Source: Natronosporangium hydrolyticum (GTDB lineage: Bacteria > Actinomycetota > Actinomycetes > Mycobacteriales > Micromonosporaceae). From it: DNA of 64,000 nucleotides. Each line of letters begins with the position of its first letter. Within the stretch, counting starts at the first letter, position 1. The position numbers and the translations under genes are program-made. The notes under the pieces were generated by a model, which was given only the letters and a program-made list of their open reading frames with translations, did not search any database and had not been told where the DNA came from. Location of the stretch: contig NZ_CP070499.1 in assembly GCF_016925615.1 (NCBI RefSeq), positions 5,456,001 through 5,520,000 of the forward strand, written 5' to 3'. Positions 1 to 8,003 of the stretch are shown here, one piece after another.

Positions 1-28
1 GGAGAAACGCGGGCGCGAAAAGCGACGG

Positions 29-490
29 TCAGAGTCCGCGGTCGGCGCAGAGCTCAGCGAGCGCGGCCTCAGAGTCGGCCAGCGCGTCGACATCGAGCCG
101 GCTCAGGTCCGGCGACGCCGGCGCCTGCCCGGACCCCTCGGAGATGTCGAAGTCCGGGTCCGCCGTCGCCGCCGCATGGGAGTAGCCGATCACCGCGGTC
201 CACAGGTGGTAGGTGACGAACGCGTCATCGCGCCACGACTCCGGGTCGTTCCAGGTGACACCGCCGCGCTGGAAGTCCGCGAGCGCCTGGCAGGCCCCGC
301 GAACATAGCGGTCCTCGCCACCGTCGCCGCTGTCCCGGATGAGCGTGAAGCCGCCCCAGCCGGCGGCGAGGCCGACCAGCAGACCGACGACGACCACTGC
401 GGCGTAGCGCAGCCCACGGCCCCGACTGCCCGGCGGCGGACCAGCCGAGGCCGGGGCGAGCGGTGGGTCGGGGCTGCCGGGGTGGGACAC
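29..490 (-). CDS. Membrane-anchored hypothetical protein
   Basis: Predicted 153-residue protein of unknown function. It has a Pro/Ser-rich cytoplasmic N-terminus of about 27 residues, one transmembrane helix at about residues 29-51, and an extracytoplasmic tail of about 100 residues with two cysteines (in GACQAL and ELCADRG) that could form a disulfide. I chose the GTG at 490 because GAGGAG lies 7 nt upstream of it. An ATG at 532 in the same frame would add 14 residues but has no ribosome site. The gene is transcribed away from the GH9 cellulase gene. No catalytic motif is visible. Confidence 0.6.
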   Translation of the reverse strand: MSHPGSPDPPLAPASAGPPPGSRGRGLRYAAVVVVGLLVGLAAGWGGFTLIRDSGDGGEDRYVRGACQALADFQRGGVTWNDPESWRDDAFVTYHLWTAVIGYSHAAATADPDFDISEGSGQAPASPDLSRLDVDALADSEAALAELCADRGL

Positions 491-634
491 GGAAGGGCTC
501 CTCGTCGGACGGGTTCGGTGGCCACCCGGCATCGTGACACAGCGCCGCAACCGGCCGGCCGACCGCTCCGTCGCAGATTCTCCGGCCGAAGCTAGTGACG
601 CGGAGGGTTCAGTGTGATTAAGCTCTCGTGAAAG

Positions 635-654
635 AAGTGGGAGCGCTCCCACTT
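635..654. promoter_or_regulatory. CebR-type operator upstream of the GH9 gene
   Basis: A perfect 20-bp palindrome whose core, TGGGAGCGCTCCCA (638-651), equals the known operator of CebR, the LacI-family repressor of cellulose and cellobiose genes in Streptomyces. It ends 27 bp upstream of the cellulase start. Cellobiose or cellotriose would be expected to relieve repression. No cebR gene lies in this window, so the regulator must be elsewhere. That assignment is inference from the sequence match and the target gene. Confidence 0.85.
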
Positions 655-681
655 CCACCCCCGTCAGTGGAAGGATGTGCT

Positions 682-3600
682 GTGCGTTCGCAACGCAGAA
701 GCAGCCGGCGCGCGATCGTGGCCACGGTGACCAGTTCCCTCTTGGTCACCAGCCTGTTCGCGGCCCCGCCGGCCCAGGCGCAGGACGAGGATGGACCCCC
801 CAACCTGGTCAGCAACGGCGACTTCTCTCCGCCCGTAGCCGACCAGTGGTGGGGCATCAGTGATGACGACCTTCAGGACGGCCAGCTGTGCATCACCGTC
901 CCGGAGCATGAGCGATTCGGCAACTTCGTCGACCTAGGTCTCGCCGAGGACGAGACCTACCTGTTCGGGTTCACCGCGCACGGTGACCCGGGCACCGGCG
1001 GCCTGCAGGCGGCGGTGCAGTCCGACGGCGCTGCCGGCCCGGAGATCTTCGACGTGCAGGAGACCTTCGCGGTAGCCGGCGAGCCGGAGACCTTCGAGTG
1101 GTCGTTCACCGCCTCCGGTGACGCCCAACGGGTCCAGTTCGAACTCTCGAACGCCGACGCCACCAGCGAGGTATGCCTCAGCCAGGTGTACGTCACCCCA
1201 ATCACCGAACTGTTGCAGAACCCGACCTTCGACGGGCTGGCGCCGTGGTGGACGACGCCCAACCTGACCCTGGAGCCGGGCCCGGACGGCGGCGTCTGCG
1301 GCACCGTACCGGCCGGCGGTGAGCAGTGGGACGTCATCCTCGGGCAGGGCGCCGTGGCGATCGAGGAGGGGGCGACCTACACGGTCACCGTCACCGCGAC
1401 CGCCGAGCCGCAGGCCGCGGCCCGGGTGCTGATCCCAGAACCGGGCGTGGACTGGCCGCCGATCTACGCGGCGGACATCACGCTCCGCCCGGACGGCCAG
1501 AGCTTCACCGACACCTTCGAGGCCGAACTCAGCGCCGACACCGAGTTCCAGCTCCAGCTCGGCGGTAACGCCAGCGAGTTCGACCTGTGCCTGCACCTGG
1601 CATCGCTGACCACCGGTGGTGAGGTCGAGGACTTCGAGCACGAGACCGGGCCGCGGGTCCGGGTCAACCAGGTCGGCTACCTGCCGCAGGGCCCGAAGAA
1701 CGCCACCCTGGTCACCGACGCCGAGGAGTCGCTGGCGTGGCAGCTGCTCGACGCCGACGGCGCAGAGGTCGCCACCGGGGCGACCGCGCCGGCCGGGTTC
1801 GACCCGTCCGCCGGCCTCGACGTCCACACCATCGACTTCAGCGAGGTCAAGGTCAGCGGCACCGGGTTCCAGCTCGCCGCCGACGGGGAGGTGAGCTACC
1901 CGTTCGACATCACCGAGACCCTCTACGACGACCTGCGCCGGGACTCGTTGGGGATCTACTACACCCAGCGTTCCGGGATCGAGATCACCCCGATCGAGGC
2001 CGACGGCGAACTGCACAAGGAGGACTACGTCCGGCCGGCCGGGCACGTCTCGGAGTACGGCGGCGCGGACACCAACCAGGGTGACCTGGCCGTGCCGTGC
2101 CTGCCCAACGAGGGCGCCGTGGATCACCAGGGCAGCTCGCAGCTCGGTGGCTACGCCCACTACGGCCCGGACGGCTGGGACTGCCCGCAGGGGTACACCC
2201 TGGACGTGACCGGCGGCTGGTACGACGCCGGCGACCACGGCAAGTATGTAGTCAACTCGGGGATCTCGGTCTACCAGCTGCTCGCCACCTACGAGCGGAC
2301 CCGGCACGCCGGGGTGGTCGCCGACGGCGCGCTCGGCGACTCGACGTTGATCATCCCGGAGCGGGGCAACGACGTACCGGACATCCTCGACGAGGTCCGG
2401 TGGAACCTGGACTGGATGCTCGCGATGCAGGTGCCGGACGGTACCGAGATGGGCATCGGCGGCGAGACCATCGACGCCGGCGGCCTGGCCCACCACAAGC
2501 TGCACGACATCGCCTGGACCGGCATGAACATGCTGCCGCACGAGGATCCGATGCCGCGCTACCTGCACCGGCCGTCGACCGCCGCGACGCTCAACCTGGC
2601 CGCTGCGGCGGCCCAGGGCGCCCGGCTCTACGACGACTACGACCCGGCGTACGCCGAAGATCTGCTCGCCGCGGCGCGGCGGGCGTGGGACGCGGCGCAG
2701 GCCCACCCGGAGATCTACGCGCCGAACACCAACGATCTCGATCCGAACCCGGGCGGTGGCCCGTACGACGACAGCAACCTGGGCGACGAGTTCTACTGGG
2801 CGGCGGCGCAGCTCTACCTCACCACTGGCGAGGAGGAGTTCGCCACCGCGGTGCTCGACTCGCCGTACCACGTCGGTGGCGCCAATGAGGACATCTTCGA
2901 CCCGGCCGGCTTCGGCTGGCAGTGGACCGCACCGGCCGGCCGGCTCGACCTGGCCACGGTGCCGAACAACCTGCCGGGCCGGGCCGACGTGATCGACTCG
3001 GTGATCGAGGCCGCCGACGACTACCTCGCCACCCAGGCCGAGCAGCCGTTCGGCCAACCGTACGGGGTGGAGTTCTACGACTGGGGCTCGGCGCATCAGG
3101 TCATCAACAACGCGGTGGCGATCGCGACCGCGTACGACCTGACCGGGGACCCGGCGTACCTGGACGGTGGCCTGGAGGCGATCGACTACATCCTGGGTCG
3201 CAACGCCATCAACAACTCCTACGTCAAGGGGTACGGCACGCACTACTCGCAGAACATGCACAGCCGCTGGTACCGGTCGGCGGACCGGCTGCCACCGTTC
3301 CCGGACGGCAAGCTGGCGGGTGGTCCCAACTCCGGCATCCAGGACCCGGTGGCGCAGGCGAATCTGCAGGGCTGCGCCCCGCAGGCGTGCTACATCGACG
3401 ACATCGGGTCGTGGTCGACGAACGAGACCACCATCAACTGGAACGCGGCGCTCTCCTGGTACGCGTCGTGGGCGGCGGACATGGCCGACGGGGCGCCGGA
3501 GTGGACCCCGCCGACCACCACCTGCCAGGTCAGCTACACCGTCCACGCCGACTGGTCGGGTGGCTTCCTCACCCAGGTGTGGGTGGAGAACCTCGGGCCG

Positions 3601-3849
3601 GGGTCGGTAGACGGCTGGACGTTGACCTGGGACTTCCCCGGCGACCAGCAGGTCGGGCACGGTTGGGGAGCGGAGTTGCGTCAGTCCGGTTCGACCGTCA
3701 CCGCAACAAATCCGGAGTGGAAGCCGCTGCTCGCCGCCGAGGGGACGGCCGCCGGCCACACCTTCGGGTTCGTCGGCGATCCGGCCGGGGCGAGTGACCA
3801 CGCCCCCGAGTCGGTGTGGCTGAACGGCGTTCGCTGCGCGCTCGACTAG
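682..3849 (+). CDS. Secreted multidomain GH9 endoglucanase (cellulase)
   Basis: Hydrolyses beta-1,4-glucan outside the cell. 1055 residues from GTG 682 (GGAAGGA 6 nt upstream; earlier in-frame codons run through the operator). Order: signal peptide ending near AQAQ (about residue 34); two CBM4/9-like beta-sandwich modules (about 40-165 and 176-310, each beginning N-G/T-F); a CelD-N Ig-like domain (from PRVRVNQVGY, about 323); the GH9 catalytic domain (about 420-935); and a C-terminal CBM2 (from about 948, closed by Cys948-Cys1052-type cysteines). Catalytic features seen: GGWYDAGDHGKY with the Asp pair near 516-519, MHSRWY, and the acid Glu915 in STNETT. Transcription is probably under CebR through the palindrome at 635-654. 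A 55-bp palindrome just downstream may end the transcript. Confidence 0.95.
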   Translation: MRSQRRSSRRAIVATVTSSLLVTSLFAAPPAQAQDEDGPPNLVSNGDFSPPVADQWWGISDDDLQDGQLCITVPEHERFGNFVDLGLAEDETYLFGFTAHGDPGTGGLQAAVQSDGAAGPEIFDVQETFAVAGEPETFEWSFTASGDAQRVQFELSNADATSEVCLSQVYVTPITELLQNPTFDGLAPWWTTPNLTLEPGPDGGVCGTVPAGGEQWDVILGQGAVAIEEGATYTVTVTATAEPQAAARVLIPEPGVDWPPIYAADITLRPDGQSFTDTFEAELSADTEFQLQLGGNASEFDLCLHLASLTTGGEVEDFEHETGPRVRVNQVGYLPQGPKNATLVTDAEESLAWQLLDADGAEVATGATAPAGFDPSAGLDVHTIDFSEVKVSGTGFQLAADGEVSYPFDITETLYDDLRRDSLGIYYTQRSGIEITPIEADGELHKEDYVRPAGHVSEYGGADTNQGDLAVPCLPNEGAVDHQGSSQLGGYAHYGPDGWDCPQGYTLDVTGGWYDAGDHGKYVVNSGISVYQLLATYERTRHAGVVADGALGDSTLIIPERGNDVPDILDEVRWNLDWMLAMQVPDGTEMGIGGETIDAGGLAHHKLHDIAWTGMNMLPHEDPMPRYLHRPSTAATLNLAAAAAQGARLYDDYDPAYAEDLLAAARRAWDAAQAHPEIYAPNTNDLDPNPGGGPYDDSNLGDEFYWAAAQLYLTTGEEEFATAVLDSPYHVGGANEDIFDPAGFGWQWTAPAGRLDLATVPNNLPGRADVIDSVIEAADDYLATQAEQPFGQPYGVEFYDWGSAHQVINNAVAIATAYDLTGDPAYLDGGLEAIDYILGRNAINNSYVKGYGTHYSQNMHSRWYRSADRLPPFPDGKLAGGPNSGIQDPVAQANLQGCAPQACYIDDIGSWSTNETTINWNAALSWYASWAADMADGAPEWTPPTTTCQVSYTVHADWSGGFLTQVWVENLGPGSVDGWTLTWDFPGDQQVGHGWGAELRQSGSTVTATNPEWKPLLAAEGTAAGHTFGFVGDPAGASDHAPESVWLNGVRCALD

Positions 3850-3868
3850 CCCCCCACCCCCACCGGTC

Positions 3869-3923
3869 GATCGTGAGCGTGTTGACAGAAACGCCGAGCG
3901 TGTCTGCCAACACGCTCATGATC
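3869..3923. repeat. 55-bp intergenic palindrome, copy 1
   Basis: Both ends read GATC; the 21-nt arms differ at two positions (GATCGTGAGCGTGTTGACAG on the left against the inverse of the right arm). The same-length element recurs at 34119-34173 with the shared outer GATCATGAGC. It lies just after the cellulase stop, so it may serve as a terminator. It looks like a dispersed repetitive palindrome rather than a gene-specific structure. Confidence 0.7.
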
Positions 3924-3957
3924 GGCCGGAACGGGTCGCGTAGGATGATCACTAACG

Positions 3958-4467
3958 ATGACTGTCGACCGGCTTCCGCACGACATCCGGCACCACCTCA
4001 CCCGGATGTTCGGCTCGACCCCGGAGCCCGACTACCGGCTGCTGCGGGAGGCGTTGGCGAGCGGCCCGTACCAGGAGCTGATCGCGGCGCTGGCGGCCCG
4101 GTTCACCGTCGACGAGGACACCGACCCCAACTTCGACCACGGCCGTTGCCTGCTCCTGCAGGACGACCCGCAGCTGTGGGCCCTCGATCTGTCCGCGGTC
4201 GGCCCGTTCGCCGCCTTCGGCCGGGTGGAGCTGGGGTGGACCCGGGTGATCGAACCGGGGCAGCCGGATCTGGACGCCGCGGAACAATGGGTGATCGCCC
4301 AGCTCGCGGCGCATGACCTCCGGCTCCTCGATCGCGACGTGCTGGAGCTGCCGGTGCCGCTGCGGCTGGCACACGCCGCCGACCCCCGGGTCTACCAGGC
4401 CCTCTTCTCCGACACCGATCTGTTGCCCTGGGATGAGGAAGCCCTGGGACGGCTAGGGCTGCTCTGA
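3958..4467 (+). CDS. Hypothetical protein
   Basis: 169 residues from ATG 3958, with only a weak AGGA 12 nt upstream. No signal peptide, membrane helix or known motif is seen. The protein is soluble, leucine-rich and acidic, and reads as a folded alpha/beta domain (stretches such as QLWALDLSAVGPF and QWVIAQLAAHDLRLLD). Codon use matches the neighbours, so I take it as real. It may belong to an actinobacterial family of unknown function. The 3' end overlaps the convergent SH3-protein gene by 15 bp. Confidence 0.65.
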   Translation: MTVDRLPHDIRHHLTRMFGSTPEPDYRLLREALASGPYQELIAALAARFTVDEDTDPNFDHGRCLLLQDDPQLWALDLSAVGPFAAFGRVELGWTRVIEPGQPDLDAAEQWVIAQLAAHDLRLLDRDVLELPVPLRLAHAADPRVYQALFSDTDLLPWDEEALGRLGLL

Positions 4468-5082
4468 GCTCACCGGCGGGTGGCGGTGGTCGGTCTGCTC
4501 GGGCAGCGGCCACGGCGCACACTCCTGGTTGGGGCCGAGCGGCTGCGGGCCGGGCCGGAGCGGATGCGGGCCCGGCTGCTCCGAAAGCACCGCCCGGGGC
4601 ACCCAGCCGGTCTGCCCGTCGGCCACGCCGCGGACCCGGACCAGGTCGGGCCGGGCCGGCTCGCCGGCGTCGAGCAGCCGCACCTTGCTGGAGGGGGCGA
4701 ACTCCGCCGCTCCGGCCGGCACCGGGCAGGACGGGGCGGTCGGGTCGACCAGGTGCAGCTCGCCCCGGGAGAAGTAGTCCCCCACCCAGCCCCGCACCGG
4801 TTCGCCCTCGGCGAGGACCACCTCCAGCCAGCCGCCGGCCTGGTCGTGCACCCAGGCGAGGCTGCCCGCCGGCACCGAGGTCACGACCGGGCCGCCGGGT
4901 TCGGCGTGCACCGGCACCGTCTCGTACGCCGGCAGCAGGTGCTGGTCCAGGCCGCTGAGGTAGACCAGGGCGGCCGGTGGGGGCGGCGCCGGTTCCCCAC
5001 CGATGCGCGGGCCGACCAGGCCGGCGATGATCACCACCGCCCCGCTGGCTAGTGCCCAGAGCCGCCGTCGCCCCGGTCGCAT
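4453..5082 (-). CDS. Membrane-anchored protein with SH3-like repeats
   Basis: 209 residues. A basic N-terminus (MRPGRRR) precedes one hydrophobic helix (about residues 9-27), either a signal anchor or an uncleaved signal peptide. Outside lie two bacterial SH3-like stretches: VPVHAEPGGPV...GSLAWVHDQAGGWLEV...GWVGDYF (about 55-110) and VRLLDAGEPARPDLVRVRG...TGWVPRAVL (about 135-175), ending in a Pro-rich tail. Such domains bind cell-wall or peptide ligands. The start lies 21 bp after the stop of the MBL/lamin-tail gene, with GGAG 8 nt upstream, so the two are probably co-transcribed and may work together at the cell surface. Confidence 0.7.
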   Translation of the reverse strand: MRPGRRRLWALASGAVVIIAGLVGPRIGGEPAPPPPAALVYLSGLDQHLLPAYETVPVHAEPGGPVVTSVPAGSLAWVHDQAGGWLEVVLAEGEPVRGWVGDYFSRGELHLVDPTAPSCPVPAGAAEFAPSSKVRLLDAGEPARPDLVRVRGVADGQTGWVPRAVLSEQPGPHPLRPGPQPLGPNQECAPWPLPEQTDHRHPPVSSEQP

Positions 5083-5102
5083 CGCCTTCGCTCCGGCCCG
5101 GG

Positions 5103-6932
5103 TCAGCTGGCCTGGCCCAGCGAGCTGGTGGGCTGCGACGCGGCGGGGCCGAGGAAGTCGGCGGCGTTGTCGTCGGTGTCGACCGACCCGGCACCGTCCC
5201 GGTGGAAGGAGACGTCCGCGTCGCCGGTGGGGAAGGTGAGCCCGGCCCCCTCCCGACACTCCGAGCTGGCCGGCGCCGCCGACCCCACCCCGTCGACGTA
5301 CCCGCCGCTGGCGGTGACGAGCCGTACCCCGCCCTCGTCGGCGATGGCGGCGCTGAAGGTCAGGTCGGCGGTGGCGGCACCGGTGTAGTGGGTGTCCCGG
5401 GCGATCAGGTAGTAGCCGCCGGGGGGCAGCACGGTCCCGGCCGGGATGGTGGCCCGGTTGGTCGCGGCGCCGGAGGTGGCGGCGCACCCTTGGAGCCGCC
5501 ACCCGGAGATGTCGGCGCTGCCGGTGCCGGTGTTGCGCAGCTCCACGAACTCGTCGTTGGCGCCGCCGGGTCCGCGCAACCGCAACTCGGAGATGAGCAC
5601 CTCACCGGTGGGGGTGGGTCCGCCGTCGACCGGTGGCAGGCCGGCGGGGTAGCTGTTGGACCCGGCGTCGTAGTGGATGGTGTAGCCGGTGCCGCCGCCG
5701 GTGGTGTGCAGGGCGATGTCGCCTTCGGTGTTGAGCACCCCGGTGTAGTCGATCGGGTCGCCGCTGCGGTCGTCGATGGCGCACGGGTTGTTGGTGAGGT
5801 AGATGTCGGCGCCGACCCCGAGCCCGTTGACGACGGTGCGGAGTTCGTCGAGCACCCGGTTCGCGGGGTGGCCGTACGAGTTGTTGCCGCAGGAGATCAC
5901 CGCGCTCTCGGGGGCGAGCACCTCGGTGTAGTACGAGGAGGTGGAGTGCCCGGAGCCGTGATGGTTGACCCGCATGGTGTCGACGTCGCCGAACTCCTCG
6001 GCGACCGATGCTTCGACGTCGTTGTAGGAGTACCCGAAGCCGCTGATCGAATACTCCCCGTCGAGGTCGCCGGCGGTGGCGTACCGGTACTGCCCGTACT
6101 GGACCTTCAGCGCGATGGAGTAGTCGTTCTCACTGGGCGGGTAGGCGGCGGTGGTGTGGTCGCCCGGCACCGGGGTGACCCCGTCGGCCTGCATGACCCC
6201 TTTCGCGTTGGCCTGCAGCACCTCGGCGGTGACCCCGGGGCCGAGATCGAACGACGGCCACGGGTCGTCGTTGGTCAGCCGGAGCACCCGGCCTTCGATG
6301 TGGAGCCGGTCGCGCTGGCCATCCGGCCCGTAGAGCCAGCAGATCAGCCGCCGGGTGGTCTGCGAGGTGGTGCCGGCGTTGTGCCACACCACCTCGTCGG
6401 AGGGCTCCGCCGAGGTTCCGACCTCACATGTGCCGTCACCGTTGGTGTCCACCCAGTCGCCGGCATCCCGGTCGATCACCGTGCCGACGGTGAACGCCTG
6501 ATGGTCCGGGTGTAGCAGCTGCCAGAAGCCGTTGCCGATGTTGCCGTCGTCGTGCGGGTTGCCGGCGTAGCCGACGTGGTCGAGGTGGTGGTGGGAGGCC
6601 ATCACATAGTCCAGATGCACCGGACCGCTGGCGATGCCACAGATCGCTCGGATCTCTTCGGCGACCCGCATCGCCATCGTGGTGTGGTAAGCGTTCCAGG
6701 AACGCTCCCCGAGGTCGATCAGCATGGTCCGGCCGGTGGGGCCGACGATCAGCTGGGAGTCGCCCTGCTCCACGTCGAAGAAGTAGATGTTCAGCTCACC
6801 GGCTTGCCAGCTGCCGTTGGTCGAGCAGGCGGGTGCGGCAGCGACCGCGGCCTGCGCGGGGCTGGCGAGGTGGACCGCTCCACCGCCGACGAGCAGGGTG
6901 GCGGTGACGGCGGTGACGAGGGTGCGGCGCAT
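5103..6932 (-). CDS. Secreted metallo-beta-lactamase-fold protein with lamin-tail domain
   Basis: 609 residues with a signal peptide cleaved near AQAA (about residue 29). The first ~430 residues carry a ComEC-like MBL fold: FFDVEQGDSQLI (about 51-62), the metal motif SHHHLDHVG (113-121), AGDLDGEYS, and NHHGSGHSTS with a later His/Asn cluster. The C-terminal part (about 445-560) is a lamin-tail domain (VLISELRLRGPGGANDEFVE, ISGWRLQGC). ComEC-type MBL domains degrade DNA, and lamin-tail domains are common on bacterial extracellular nucleases, so an extracellular nuclease or phosphodiesterase is the best guess. No nuclease activity follows from sequence alone. Likely in an operon with the SH3-type gene downstream. 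Confidence 0.85.
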   Translation of the reverse strand: MRRTLVTAVTATLLVGGGAVHLASPAQAAVAAAPACSTNGSWQAGELNIYFFDVEQGDSQLIVGPTGRTMLIDLGERSWNAYHTTMAMRVAEEIRAICGIASGPVHLDYVMASHHHLDHVGYAGNPHDDGNIGNGFWQLLHPDHQAFTVGTVIDRDAGDWVDTNGDGTCEVGTSAEPSDEVVWHNAGTTSQTTRRLICWLYGPDGQRDRLHIEGRVLRLTNDDPWPSFDLGPGVTAEVLQANAKGVMQADGVTPVPGDHTTAAYPPSENDYSIALKVQYGQYRYATAGDLDGEYSISGFGYSYNDVEASVAEEFGDVDTMRVNHHGSGHSTSSYYTEVLAPESAVISCGNNSYGHPANRVLDELRTVVNGLGVGADIYLTNNPCAIDDRSGDPIDYTGVLNTEGDIALHTTGGGTGYTIHYDAGSNSYPAGLPPVDGGPTPTGEVLISELRLRGPGGANDEFVELRNTGTGSADISGWRLQGCAATSGAATNRATIPAGTVLPPGGYYLIARDTHYTGAATADLTFSAAIADEGGVRLVTASGGYVDGVGSAAPASSECREGAGLTFPTGDADVSFHRDGAGSVDTDDNAADFLGPAASQPTSSLGQAS

Positions 6933-7088
6933 CCGGGGGTCTCCCTACATCCGACGACCTGACCCCCCGTTGTCAGCAGCGTACGGGAGACCACCCGGGT
7001 GACGGTAGAGTCAGCAGTGGTCTAGGTGGTGAACGTCGCGGAGACCTTCGGTGCCGTCGAGCGACCAGCTCGTTACCGATGGTCTACC

Positions 7089-7907
7089 TTACGGCTGCCG
7101 GGCGACGCCGCCATACCCCAGCGGGCGCGCCAGGTCCTGCGCCTCGTCCGGTGTGTCCGGTCGCCAGTCCGGCAGGAACGTCACTCCGGGCTCGACCAGC
7201 TCCATCCCCGCGAACCAGGAGCTGATCTCGGCATGGTCGCGGATCACCAGCTGCTCGTTGGCTTCGCGGTAGGCGGCGACCGTGGCCGCCAACTGCGCCT
7301 GCAGCTCCGGCGAGGCGTGCTCGCCGGTGATGTGCGAGATCGCCAGGTAACTGCCGGGCGCCAACCGTTCCCGGTACGCGCGCACCAGCTCGGCCGGCTG
7401 GTCCTCTGGTCCGATGAAGAGCAGGACGCCGACGATCAGCAGCCCGAGCGGGCGGGAGAAGTCGAGCAGCTCCCGGGTCTCCGGATGGTTGAGGATGAAC
7501 TCCGGATCGCGGATGTCGGCCTGGATGATCGTCGCGTTCGGGTTGTCGGCCAGCATGGCGCTGGCGTGTTGATAGGCGACCGGCTCATAGTCCACATAGA
7601 CGACCCGGGCGTCCGGGACCCGCTGCTGGGCGACCTCGTGCACGTTGCCCACAGTGGGGATGCCGGAGCCCAGGTCGAGGAACTGGGTGATCCCCTGGTC
7701 GAGACAGAACCGGACCACCCGCCCCAGAAACGAACGGTTCAACCGGGTCACATTGGGAGTCCACGGGGAGTGCTCGCGAACCTGGTTGGCGAAGTCCCGA
7801 TCGATCTTGAAATTGTGTGAGCCGCCGAGCAGGTAGTCGTACGCCCGGGCGGCGCTGGGCACCTCGAGGTCGAGCTCTTTCGGGCCGTAGTCTTCGTGCG
7901 CGCTCAT
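7089..7907 (-). CDS. SAM-dependent methyltransferase, DUF574 type
   Basis: 272 residues matching the actinobacterial S-adenosyl methyltransferase family PF04672. Seen: the family N-terminus (PSAARAYDYLLGGSHNFKID), the SAM motif FLDLGSGIPTVGNVHE, the acidic VVYVDYEPVA loop, and the late YREANEQLVIRDHAEI region. ATG 7907 is preferred because GGAGG sits 5 nt upstream; a GTG one codon earlier is too close. Substrates of this family are not known. The gene is divergent from the GGDEF-EAL gene. Confidence 0.85.
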   Translation of the reverse strand: MSAHEDYGPKELDLEVPSAARAYDYLLGGSHNFKIDRDFANQVREHSPWTPNVTRLNRSFLGRVVRFCLDQGITQFLDLGSGIPTVGNVHEVAQQRVPDARVVYVDYEPVAYQHASAMLADNPNATIIQADIRDPEFILNHPETRELLDFSRPLGLLIVGVLLFIGPEDQPAELVRAYRERLAPGSYLAISHITGEHASPELQAQLAATVAAYREANEQLVIRDHAEISSWFAGMELVEPGVTFLPDWRPDTPDEAQDLARPLGYGGVARQP

Positions 7908-8003
7908 CACGACCTCCGGTTAGCAGACGACTACCCGTTCATCCGCGATCGTATGGCACCAAGACGATGTGGGTAGGTCGCTCCGCCGCGTAGACTCGAC
8001 GAG

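Noticed and set aside
934-3801. 955-residue open frame on the minus strand across the cellulase gene
   Set aside because: It lies wholly inside the GH9 gene, whose frame shows full catalytic motifs. High GC makes long antisense frames common.
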